A stretch of 64,000 bases of DNA, taken from Anisakis pegreffii. Lineage: Eukaryota > Nematoda > Chromadorea > Rhabditida > Anisakidae. The stretch covers positions 1 to 64,000 of the forward strand of contig JAPYMA010002233.1 in NCBI GenBank assembly GCA_035041965.1. The letters run 5' to 3'. The position numbers and the translations under genes were made by a program. The notes beneath the pieces were generated by a model. That model saw only the letters and a list, made by a program, of their open reading frames with translations, was not told where the DNA came from and did not search any database. This document shows, piece by piece, positions 13,484 through 24,121 of the stretch. Numbering within the stretch: position 1 is the stretch's first letter; every line of letters begins with the position of its first letter.

Positions 13484-14055
13484 TCACACAAGAGTGAATC
13501 TTGCGGATGAATGTTTTGAATAATTGGAAGAGAAATCGGTCAACTGGTTGAATATGTGAAGTTGCGCTGGCTGGTTCTCAATCTCGAATGACACATTCGA
13601 CAGCAGCAATTCTCTCATTTCATCGTGCCGCTTAAATGGTGTCCACGAATACAAATGAAAAATATGCGTGCAGCATACTTCGTGAACCATGAAAGCATGT
13701 GCGACTTGGTCGTAGTGTGCGACTGCCCGCATTCGACGACAAACTTACGTGAATACCAATTGAAACTCTTCGGAAAGTTGTCACTTGGCTCGGCTACTAC
13801 AACATATAATTTAGGCAATAGAACACCATGTGCCGTGATGGTTGAGAGAATGGTGACCGAATGCGTCAAAGATTGCAGCTGCTGAACAATGCACTCCACA
13901 ATCTGAGATGCTGAACTCCGTGCCGTGTAGAGCTCTTTAGATAATGCAGACTGGTCCGCATTAAAAGTGCACTCTGGATGTAGATGTTTTGATCTGATTA
14001 GTTCCACAAAGCTGCGCGAGGCCTCTTCAATTTGTGGACGATTGCGCAATGTTCA
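13484..14055 (-). pseudogene. Pogo/Tigger-type (DDE_1) transposase remnant
   Basis: The minus-strand frame 14049-13615 reads 144 codons. It contains NADQSALSKELYTARS, then THSVTILSTITAHGVLLPKL, then GQSHTTTKSHMLSWF, which resembles the DDE_1 catalytic domain of pogo/Tigger transposons, including the first catalytic Asp in NADQS. Homology continues in another frame to about 13484 with a block like the family's post-catalytic helix (FEIENQPAQLHIFNQLTDFS). The frame shift between blocks and the absence of an N-terminal DNA-binding domain or a complete catalytic triad show that it is dead. I did not find terminal repeats. The family assignment rests on recalled similarity only. Confidence 0.55.
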
Positions 14056-15206
14056 TCGGGTTTAGGCTCGAATGTGGCTGAACATGGATGGTAGAATGGG
14101 GAGAGGAAAGATTTCCATGACAATCTGGACTTCTTTATTTTGCAAACGATCATCTTACAATAATATTCATTATTACTCGAGTATGCGTACACACAATTTC
14201 TACGTAGTAATTTTTGTACACGATAGTACGTATACATCAATTATTTTTACTGTACTCGAGAGATGCAAATGTGAGCGCTTTCGTCAACAGCAATTGATCT
14301 TGACTATCTGGACGGAGTATCCGTTGCAGCGATTATCTGCAAGCAGTTGGTCAGAAGTAATTATCCAATGGATATCCTGCTGTTAACTATCCGTAGGCGA
14401 ATTATTCAAAAATCAGCAAATACGATTTTTTGATATTATATGGAGCGAAGCTAATGCTTTGTGGGTTCTTGTTGAATCGCCACCGAATTGAATTTTGAAT
14501 TAATCGTGATCTTTCTCCTTATCAAGAAATGTTGAGTAGCATAAACGTAAGCTCTGTAGATCGACCTATCCAGAGGTTTAAATTGCACTGTTCCTTATGA
14601 AATAATCATTCTCCACTATTGGTCATGATTTGATCATTTATGAAGCGCTTAGCTGTAGGTTAATAATGATCCATTTAGTTTTGCTGATTGCGAGATGGAA
14701 TGACCTCAATTACTATTATTTGTACTTAAACAAGGCCTTTAATCAGTTCGCATGAACTTGCTCCTCTCGAGTGGCGTTGTCATAAAGGTTGAAAGCATAT
14801 TCCATAATTATCTTTGCATATCATTGAAATTTTTGATATTGACAATACTTTTATATTTATATTAGTGGGTTTATTCCAAATTTATGATTCAACTAACCAT
14901 TTTCAATGAACTTTTATATTTGTGGTTTTTAATTGCCTTCTGATCAAAAACGTTTTACATGCAGACAGATATTCTACTGAATGGCTATTCTGAATGTGAC
15001 ACACCGAATATAGATTGAGCTTGCAAAAGTTGATCTTCTTCGATATCAACTATCTGAGGTTTTGATCATTTCTTGATGGTCTTATCCGGTCATTTTCGTT
15101 GTTCATATATTGGTGATGAATTGAAGCGAGTTTCTTCTCCTAGCGGAAACACTAACGATAAAAATTAAACGTAATCATTTCACCATCTTCTTAATAGATT
15201 ACACCA
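14056..15206. other. Intergenic AT-rich stretch
   Basis: No gene, RNA or repeat could be supported here. Short ORFs, such as 14072-14386 on the plus strand, have no recognisable domain and no partner exons. Confidence 0.3.
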
Positions 15207-15433
15207 GTCAGTTTTTTCCAAGTGGAGGGGGGGGGGTGCAAATTGGTCTGATCGAAAAAATAACTGAATTATGGGACGGATTTTTATACGTTTATTTTCC
15301 TCCCTCCCCTCCATTCTTTTCCTCTTCTTTTTCCCACTTCCTTCTCTGTTCCGTCTTTTCTCCTCTCTTTTTCGCTTCCTTTTCTCTTGTCTTCCAAACT
15401 TCAACGTGAGGTGGGGCAAGGGGTTTATTCTCA
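15207..15433 (+). repeat. Polypyrimidine-rich dispersed repeat, copy 1
   Basis: The stretch opens with TTTTTTCCAAGTGGAGG and a G run, passes through GAAAAAATAACTGAAT, then a long C/T-rich tract (about 15290-15390), and closes with GTGAGGTGGGGCAAGGGG. The same order of blocks occurs at 35140-35345. The minus-strand ORF rich in Lys, Arg and Glu is only the reverse of the pyrimidine tract. Confidence 0.45.
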
Positions 15434-15438
15434 TAGAT

Positions 15439-15744
15439 CAGTGGTTCTGAACCTTTTTTCCTTCCCGCACCCCCCTAAACAATTTAAGATGTTTTCGTGC
15501 CCCTTACGGCAATAATTAAAATGTCGTCGCATCGCTCACAACGTCCACTCTGCTCTAGTGTAGATAACTGCACACTATAGCAGTGCGTTCTAGCCTTTTT
15601 TAAAATACATACGTTAAAGTCCACTCAGGCTTATTTCACACACATTTATGCGTTGAACTGCGTGCTCGCCTGCTTTAATGTGTAAAAATAAAACCTTATC
15701 TCGCACCCGTTGGGGGTACAAGCATCCTCGGTTGACAAACCTTA
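15439..15744. mobile_element. Decayed hAT-type MITE (about 306 bp)
   Basis: The left end reads CAGTGGTTCTGAACC followed by a C-rich block, a common hAT terminal inverted repeat. The right end GGTTGACAAACCTTA is an imperfect reverse complement (10 of 15). A second inverted pair lies inside, with CCCGCACCCCCC near the left and TTGGGGGTAC near the right. The flanking octamers TCATAGAT (15431-15438) and CCAAAGAT (15745-15752) match at 6 of 8, consistent with an old 8-bp target duplication. There is no coding capacity. Confidence 0.6.
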
Positions 15745-15752
15745 CCAAAGAT

Positions 15753-17060
15753 ATTCCATTTAAAAGTGCTTATTGATAACGTGATGGCCGTAAGCAATGT
15801 TTTATTGATTCAATCACCCAAATTTGAATGTTGATTAAAAAGAATCATGGCTTGATGATAGCACAACAGAATATAAAGCTTTCAATAAAACGTGCTACAT
15901 TCTTGACTATGTGAAATGTTGTTTGACGTTCACTGAATCGGTCACGATAGATGCACAAAGAAAGATTCAGTTTAATAAAATAAGAGCACAAAAAGATAAT
16001 GGAAGCATGAATATGGAAGTATTAATTTGAAGCATGAGTATTAATTTCATAACGAAGCATCAAAGAAGCACTCTCTTCGAATAGGATCATTCTGACTGAA
16101 TATCATTGTCAATAAGTTGTGAGTCTTGAAGTGAATCTTCGGTAAGAAGAAGGATTATGGTACGAAGATAGTGACGTATAATTTCGAAGTAGGTTCGTTG
16201 GCATGCTCAGATTCATATCTCTATCACGTCGGATTTGGTATGTGCTCGGACTTAACCAGTATCTGAATATATCAATCAATCGTTACAGTTATGAATGCCA
16301 CACATATATCGCTAAACAAATTCACTGTCGTAATGTGGTTTTAATTGTTGAATTTCTATGTAAATACAGAATTCATGGTTCTTAAAGAAATATTATCGAA
16401 TATTCCACACCTATAAGAATGAAATTTTTTTCAAATTTTGGTGTTGTAACGAGAGGCTGAGTTAAGTCATGCAGGCGTTTCGTTTAAAAAATAAATAACA
16501 ATTTTGAAGCATCAACGATGTCGAAGCTTTGAACTGGCAGTAAGATAGCATTTAGCTTCGAACAACATATTCATTCAAGTGCTTAGGTGTTCTGATAGCT
16601 GAATACTAATAGCGATGTTAATAGTGATATCAATACTAATGAAAAGAATACTTCGAAAGTGTTGAATAGGTCATGCATCGTTTTTTGTACTTCTCGAGTG
16701 CGTCTTCAACTGGCATGTACCTGCAATTGTTAATTGTCTATAATTTTCGAGGTAGATAACTTCAACGGATCAATCCATTCAATAGATATATGGATACTTC
16801 ATGAGCAATTTTCATTTAGATACTTCATAAGCAATTTTCTATTACTACCACGTTGCTGTTCGTGACAACGATAATAACCATAATAATGAACCAGCCTTAT
16901 ATAATTTCGAGATGGAGTAATTGGTCGTTCAATTCTAGTGTTATAATCAGGTGTAGTGAACAAGCCAGTATTATAAGTGTTCAGTCGTCCTTCTAACCAT
17001 CTTTTTGTGCCCAAATCAGTTATTATATTATGTCGTTTTTTACTCAGCTGCAACATATTA
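15753..17060. other. Intergenic stretch, nothing recognised
   Basis: AT-rich sequence without a supportable gene. Several near-duplicate short phrases occur, such as TTCATGAGCAATTTTC and TTCATAAGCAATTTTC at 16797-16835, which look like a local tandem duplication of about 20-25 bp. Confidence 0.3.
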
Positions 17061-17062
17061 TT

Positions 17063-17137
<75 letters not shown>
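17063..17137. repeat. (TA)n microsatellite
   Basis: An almost pure run of alternating T and A, about 35 dinucleotides, interrupted once by a C at the left end. It lies just beyond the stop codon of the small minus-strand gene at 17196. Plus-strand ORFs over it translate to alternating Ile and Tyr and are artefacts. Confidence 0.97.
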
Positions 17138-17138
<1 letters not shown>

Positions 17139-17195
17139 TGTAATATTCACATTGGTTGCAAGTTCTTTGATTTATATGATCATTTCTGTAATCAT

Positions 17196-17672
17196 TTAAC
17201 GAAACAGAACTGAAATATTGTTCGTTGAAAAGTGAGTGAAGTATGATACCGATTCAGTCTGAGATAACAGCCCAATGTTGGTATCATTGTTGCCGTACGA
17301 ATATCTTACATAAGGATACTTATCCATGTAATGTGGTGTGCTCCGCTGCAATCCAACACTGTGTAATGGTGGAGTAAATGTTTGTATCGAACTTTGTAGA
17401 GATCTGCCGAATAGACTTGATCCTTGAAAAGCGATTATTCATTACTTTCCGACAGCATCGATGAATGCAATAAATTATAAATATGTACCACTTCTCGAAA
17501 GTGATCTTGCCATATAACCCCCACCGTAGCCATACTGCGGTTTCGTATATGAACTGGTGCCGTATGAATATGAATATGAACGTCGCAAGGGCTGTTGTAA
17601 GTGGCGAAGTTGTGAAGATGATCTAGATAACGGTGATATTTGATGATAGCTTGGTGATGTCATCAATTCCAT
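17196..17672 (-). CDS. Small Tyr/Ser-rich protein, unrecognised, two exons
   Basis: Exon 1 (17672-17489) opens with MELMTSPSYHQISPLSRSSS and has a Tyr/Gly-rich middle (SYSYSYGTSSYTKPQYGYGG). It joins in frame through GT/AG to exon 2 (17422-17196), which ends in LFR and a TAA stop. The predicted product is 136 aa, low-complexity, rich in Ser, Tyr, Arg and Gly, with repeated ARSLSRSG / GRSLQSS phrases spanning the intron. There is no signal peptide or membrane segment. I do not recognise the family. The in-frame splice and the continuity of composition across it support a real gene. The acceptor is AAG. The frame could extend upstream, so the start is tentative. Confidence 0.5.
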
Positions 17673-19646
17673 TATCTCGTCTCGATTATCACTACACCCA
17701 GTGATTGATGATTACCTTGAATTTATTTTCAACTTGATTCAAACTCGGTCAATTTGATTTTAACGCTTCTGAAGTTCGGCTGAAATTTTCATTGATTCAC
17801 GTTTGCACTTGTTCGTAGTGCAGCTCACTGAAACCAAAGCATGATGCATTATTTTGGTGGAACCCTCACCAGTGACCAATCGTTGTCCTCCCTCGACAAT
17901 TGCTGAGGCAGTGGAATTGTTCTATCATCGAGATAAGCCGAATTTTGACAAAAGTACAAGCAAAAAGCGAAATTTTAGACAATCGCTCCTCTTCGTGTTG
18001 ACCATCGCTCCTCCGAGGAACAATGAGAAGATCGATATTTTGAGATGATTTACTGAGAAGAGAACTAAAATTTTTGAACAGCGAAGTAATCTTCACTTTG
18101 TTAATTAGAAATATTGAGTCAAAATTATAGTATTTTATGGCTGCAACAAACGGTGAAGAGTGCGGTACACAATTAAGTGGTAATGTAAATTATTAAGCAA
18201 AAACAAATTTCAAGTGCACACATTGTGTCACCCCTTAAAGGAACTTGAATTGAGCGTCATATTCAAAAATGATTCATTCAACATTGCAAATCCAGACTGT
18301 GTTGGAATGCAGCACAGCCAGACTGTTTTTATTCCATATATCATTTGGAAATATTCGGTCGGTAGTGATCATTTCATTGAAGTCAAAACGGGACAGAATC
18401 AGGGGGAATAAAATTTGCAACAGAACAGACCTCTTATTAGAGTGATAAAATAAGAAAATAAAGTAATGAAGTGAAGTAAGAATGAGTTTGAGATGATGCT
18501 GATGACGAATCAATACGAGATATGCCCTGCCACTGTTATGTTATATAATAAAGCTCGAGTTCATAAATAATGCTACTATGCGTTGTAATATCTCAGAAAA
18601 GTGAGCTGATAGAGAGATGCCTATACACCCACATCAGCAAGTTGTTTTGAGAGTTTATTTGACTCAGTTTGATTATATCTTATTGAGTGCTGTTTATATT
18701 CATTTGCATTCTATTAATTGCTTAATTCTATTTGAATGCTTTTCCTCTTCCGATCACATCTAAACGCAAATCTTTTATTGCATATGATTTGATTATCATT
18801 AGTTGAAATTCATGAGTTAGATGTTAGTGTGAAGCTAATCGGAGATCATTTTTCATGATTAACTTGAGATGAATCTCAACGATACTTTCAGATGACGACA
18901 ACGATATCATATGTAGTATTATCGATGATGAATTGAACCGATAATATTGAGCTGCTAACAACACATCCTTGAAGGAAACACAACATCAAAGCGATAAGCG
19001 TTCGTTCAGTAACCGCAACGCATGCCCAACCAGACTCGTCTCGTGTGTGAGATATCCGTTGAGAGTGTTTTCAGCTGGACTATCTATCGAATTGCTGAGA
19101 ATAGTGTTGGATAGGGCAGTGATACTGGTGATGTCTTGTTTATTTTTAATTTTAAATTCACGTTTCGTTTGTCTTTAGATTTTGTTGTGTCTGCTTCTAT
19201 ATGTGAACTGGTTACCGTCGAATTTTAATGTCGCATTTTTGTCAAAATACGTGTTGTGAAGTAAGTTATCAATTAATGCGTGTTATACATTAACAACTGT
19301 TTTGATTATTGTCTGGAACCAACTCATTACGAACAATCTCTCATCAATGAGTCAAAGGCGGTTGTGATTGTCGATCGGAGACATTGAATAGCTCCATATA
19401 ATTTTTAATCGGTGATCCGTTTTTCCAGTTGGAAAATATGGTTTATGTTTACGTGCGTGCGTGATACGTGTGTGCATCTATACAAATGCACTGTATTTAT
19501 TGGAAACCCTGATGCATATGTTCAAATGCATTTACACTTGTATGAGCTGATGTACGCTGTCGTATGTGAGCTAATGCTTGTCGCAATTAGGAAAACGAGA
19601 GCAGTTAGGGAATCGTATGATACATCCCCCATTTAATTTTATACAG
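17673..19646. other. Region between the small minus gene and ain-1
   Basis: No exon could be supported. The first coding exon of the ain-1-like gene, which must end in phase 1, should lie here or further upstream but could not be picked out. The stretch therefore probably contains that gene's promoter, 5' untranslated sequence and start codon. Confidence 0.35.
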
Positions 19647-22600
19647 CTGTCGATTGGCATCCACAAGTCGAAACAGCCAATTATAATCCTCTTCACTCAC
19701 GTTCAGTTCATTTGATGCGATGCTGTTAATAACTTTCCATATTTGGACAGTGCTTCGTTTTCATACGAACCATATCTGAGCATTTTGTTCGTCTCATAGG
19801 TCAGCTATAATTATGTACGAATAAAACTTGATATGCGGATTGATATAAGCATTAATAAGAGGAAGTTTGCAGCATCTAACCATCCATCACTAACACACCA
19901 TAATTTATCGCCTATGTGGCTTCTGAATGAAAACTCACAAACGGCTGAGACAACTTCATTGAGCCCATGGACAGTTGAACAACAGAAGGTATCATTCTTA
20001 TCATCTGTTCATCTTGTCAGATGTAATAATAACGGTAAAAATTTAGTCTCAGTGGTGTGGTAATGCAGCAGAATTCGGTAATGGAATGAACTATGAACAG
20101 CAGATGCGTTCAATAATCCCTCCAGCGTTTCGTAATTCCAACGCTAAAGTGATTTGGAGCGATCCACCGAAATCACTCGGTAATATCTATAGAATTTATA
20201 GGCAATGATGAAGTTTATTGGATCAGTGAAATATTATCAATTTGGTCTGCATTTATTTTCAGTGAGTAAAATTTGACTGATGTAATCTTTTAAGAAGCGA
20301 ATATCAATGAAGCGCTCGGTATTACACCCCAAAACTGGCAGACACCAAACAGTAATCAACTCACAGATCAGGATTCTTCCAGTGGTATTGTTTACTTTCA
20401 AGTTCATCGGATTGGCTTCAATCAATATCCTTTTATTGTTTGCGTTCGATGTTAATTTCATATCTGGTCAATACTACTCAGTGAATGTTTCGAACACATA
20501 ACTTCGCTTTCAGTTGCATTACTGGAGATTTTTAGAAAATTGAAGAAATTTTGAATCTGGAAATGAAAATGAAGTGATTAATTGTGCCCCATTACAGGTT
20601 CAAATCAGTTTCAAAATGCAAACTTCATGAATGGCCTTTCAATGGGTTGGGGACAAACCGAATTAGGTTGGTTTTTAAATAATTCATTCAGTATTATGGA
20701 AGTGTGAGATTACTAGAGGGCAGTTGGAATTGGAAACATTAAAACCGTATGCGTATTCACTTGTGATTTTTGTAGTTATCGGATTATCTGTGTACTTTAT
20801 TCGTTAATCAGTTTTCAATTACGCTGACATGTGCTGTTGAGGAATGTGTTATTTTTTATGAAATGATATACAAGCAATTTGACGATAACGTGAAACTTTA
20901 ATTTGTAAACCTATCCGTAAGGTGCTTGTTGATATCAATTTGTTTCTTCATATGATCCCAATGAAGCATTTTGATTATAAATGTATCAGTGCTGAATAAT
21001 GGATTTGAGATGAACCAAGAGGATGGGATCTGAATATACCGATGTCAGTATGCCAACCAGGATTGAGAAACAACCTGTCATCAGCGTCATCATTACAAAC
21101 AAAGTGGTTGAGCAGTGAAGATCATCCCAGCAATGCCTGGAACACAGCGCCAAACCCGGCTATGAACCCCAACATACAGCAACGACCACCTACGCTCAAT
21201 TGCCCGCCACCCCCACCACCTAATTACCTCAATCCTATGAATAACGGTACATCATTTTCATTTACTTCAGTACGAATAATAGTTTTGGTTGTGTACATGG
21301 TAAATGATTTTGAACAAATATCAAATGAGAACACAGTGTGTTATCGATTATTCGAAGTGTTTAACAGTTGAGTCGATAGCACACTATGTTTGGGCATTTC
21401 GAAATTGGAGCTTGAATGATTGAATTGAAGAGTGGCAGCAAAACGCAAGGGGTCGAGGCTCAATGTATTTGCCATCGTTACCACAAACCACCTTCAACGC
21501 ACCGTCATTCGACTCAGCTGCTGCAAACAACTGGAATGCGCCATCCACACCGCTCATCTCCCAACGATCTATCAACAATCCTCCTATTATGCCACACACT
21601 ATTTCATCACCCAATATGCCACCTCAGAGAAGTCGTCTTCAGAATATATGGTCTCATAATACACCTATTAATAACACTGCATCTTCTATGTGTATACCTC
21701 CACCTAATTTGGATTATGGGGTTTGTTAATCATCATCATTATTGCTGCCTGCATTCTTCGAATCTTTCAATGTTCACGTTTACAAAATAATTTGCAGAGT
21801 AATTTACCGCAATGGACACAATCGAATAGTCTATCAATGGGCGAAATAGCGAGCAAGCAGCAGCAAGTACAAGCTCAACAGCAAGGAATGGCGCCACCAC
21901 CTCCCCCGATACAACCTCTTCAGCAGCATTCATTCACCAATCCTCAATTCCAAAACCAAAACCGACCGTCATCACCGATCGCTAATAACAATAATAATAT
22001 GAATAATGCTTTCAATCCAATACAAACAAACACAAGCAATTCGGTTCTGTTTTGTTTCATTTCTGTTTTAATCCATATCCGTCAAACTCTTCATTTGATG
22101 CATTATTGGTATCAATGCCATTCGTGTTGCGTATTTCGTCGAGTAATTCAAAGACATTTCTTCTCCATAAGCTAGTCGATATTCTGTTTCTTAGAAATGA
22201 ATAATGAAAGCAAATCGCTTTTAATAGACTTAATTTTATAGTTTATGGGTGAGAACGCGATGTGGCAAGATCCGAATGGAGAGGTTCGTAAGTGGCAACG
22301 AGATACGGGTACTGCAATCTGGGGTGATCCTGAAAAACAACCAAGTTAGACTTTATGACATTTGTGTGGGGTTAATTCAGACATATTGTATCTTTAATTA
22401 GAGTTGGATGATTGGTCGTGCCACAAAGTAAAGTCTGTCGAGTAAAATGTTCGACTGAAGTTGAATTTTTTTTGATGAAATTATTTTTCAGTGATAGTGA
22501 ATTTTCAGCTGAAATACATCGTTGGTTGGTTCCTCCGGGTGCTGAATATGAATCATCAGAAGATACAACTGCAAATGATGATCCAAACTCACCTCAAGAT

Positions 22601-24121
22601 TCAAAATCATCTAGTAATACCAAAACTACGGGTATTTATTTTAAATTCACTGTTCTGCTAATGTCAGGTGATGTGGTAGAAAGGTGCAATGTATTATCAT
22701 ATTGAAGGTCGTGTAATAGTGCCTTTGGGATGGGGTGATGTCAAAGTGACAGCAGCACCAGCAACAGCACCAGCGAATGCAGCACCAACTGCAGTCAGCT
22801 CATCAGTTCATTCTGTTAACAGTTCTGCCAGTCTTATCAATTCAACCGTTGATAATCGGAACTGGCCTAATACTATCCCAATGCTCAATCACAACGCTGC
22901 GACAGGTTCTTATTTTACTCATTGTCAGCTTTGGTATTGAATGACATATTGTTCCAAGACATCTCGTAAATAAAGTATCAGCTTAATAAGCTATTGCTAG
23001 TGACGATACTTCATAAATTGAAGGATGGGATAGGCGTGGAGGTATGATGAAAGGGGCGATGAATAGTGGGGCTGGAACGAACGGTTGGGATAGTCTGAGT
23101 ATGGGTGAAGGTGAATGGAATGGCGCATTCGGGTTGGGGGCTTCTTCAATCACGTCGTCAGCTTCACTGCAGCAACCGAGTAATCAGATGTACGGTGCTG
23201 ACAATGGCATGCCTATCGCGACACAGCTGATTGCCGATAAATTACGTATTGCCGTTTCAAAAGGTTATTCATTTCTTGAAAATGACACTAATGAGCCACA
23301 CAATGAATAACCGAATAAAAAAGCTATAAGTATATGTGTAGGTACAATTCGAAATTATGAATTCATTGTGAGGGACTGGTATGTATGTATGTATATATGA
23401 ATTTTTATTATTTTTAATTTTATTGTTAATGCCAAAAAAGTATCACAATTTTAGGTTTAATTGATCTGTCGCTACTGAGTAAACCGTTACCGCATGAAAC
23501 ACTTTCGCTGATGAACACCTTACTTCTTCGTTTACCAGTTCTCGATCAGGCTGAACATCAGTTTGCCAATCTTATAGCCAGTGTTAAGCAGGTTTATATT
23601 TGGTTCATTTGTTTGCTTTTAGAATGTTGCTGTTCGTTCTTGATTATTGCTTCAAAGAACAATTGCATTTATAAACTTCGCTTAGTACAAACTTCAGTGC
23701 TGTTTTGAATATGAGCATTTCAATGTCGTAACATTGATATTAAAGAACGCAAAGAACGGCGATTCAACAATATGTGATACAACACTATCGCCGAACAGTT
23801 TACTGAATATGATGACTGTGGAACAACGTGCTGAACACGACAGACTTATCATTGAGATTGCTGCCACCAAAACTGATATTGCTGCGATTCGTGAGAAGAT
23901 TAATGCCACCCAGCAGGTTGTTAATAATAAGGTAGTGTTTACTCTCGTATTCGGCTTGTATATTTAAAGCTATAGGTTCTGTGTTTTAATTATATCATTG
24001 ATTACAGCCGCTCGTAACCTCAAATGAACATGTGATGACAAGTGCACCACGCTTTGGAGATAGCATTTTGGACGCGACGGCGGGTGTGGAACCTCAGAAG
24101 CCGCTCTTCTCGATTTTTTAA
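19647..24121 (+). CDS. ain-1: AIN-1 / GW182 (TNRC6) family miRISC scaffold, 5' exon unresolved
   Basis: This is a GW-repeat protein of the AIN-1/TNRC6 family, which binds Argonaute through tryptophans and recruits deadenylases to silence microRNA targets in cytoplasmic P-bodies. Exons resolved are 19647-19700, 19873-19988, 20047-20179, 20295-20384, 20598-20666, 21022-21246, 21458-21720, 21798-22043, 22242-22344, 22509-22631, 22708-22905, 23024-23263, 23455-23591, 23716-23931 and 24008-24121, all in frame, about 775 aa. Roughly 22 Trp residues sit in G/S/N/P/Q-rich disorder, including MGWGQT, LGWDLN, GTAIWGDPE, LGWGDVK and GWDSLSMGEGEWNG. The exon 9 phrase GEVRKWQRDTGTAIWGDP is the best family marker. 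The C-terminal part is helical (LLSKPLPHETLSLMNTLLLR and a coiled-coil-like AEHDRLIIEIAATKTDI). There is no RRM. Six acceptors have a purine at -3. An AATAAA lies at 24468-24473. The start exon is missing from my model. Confidence 0.88.

Noticed and set aside
16977..17213. Ile/Tyr-repeat ORFs
   Set aside because: These are translation of the (TA)n microsatellite.
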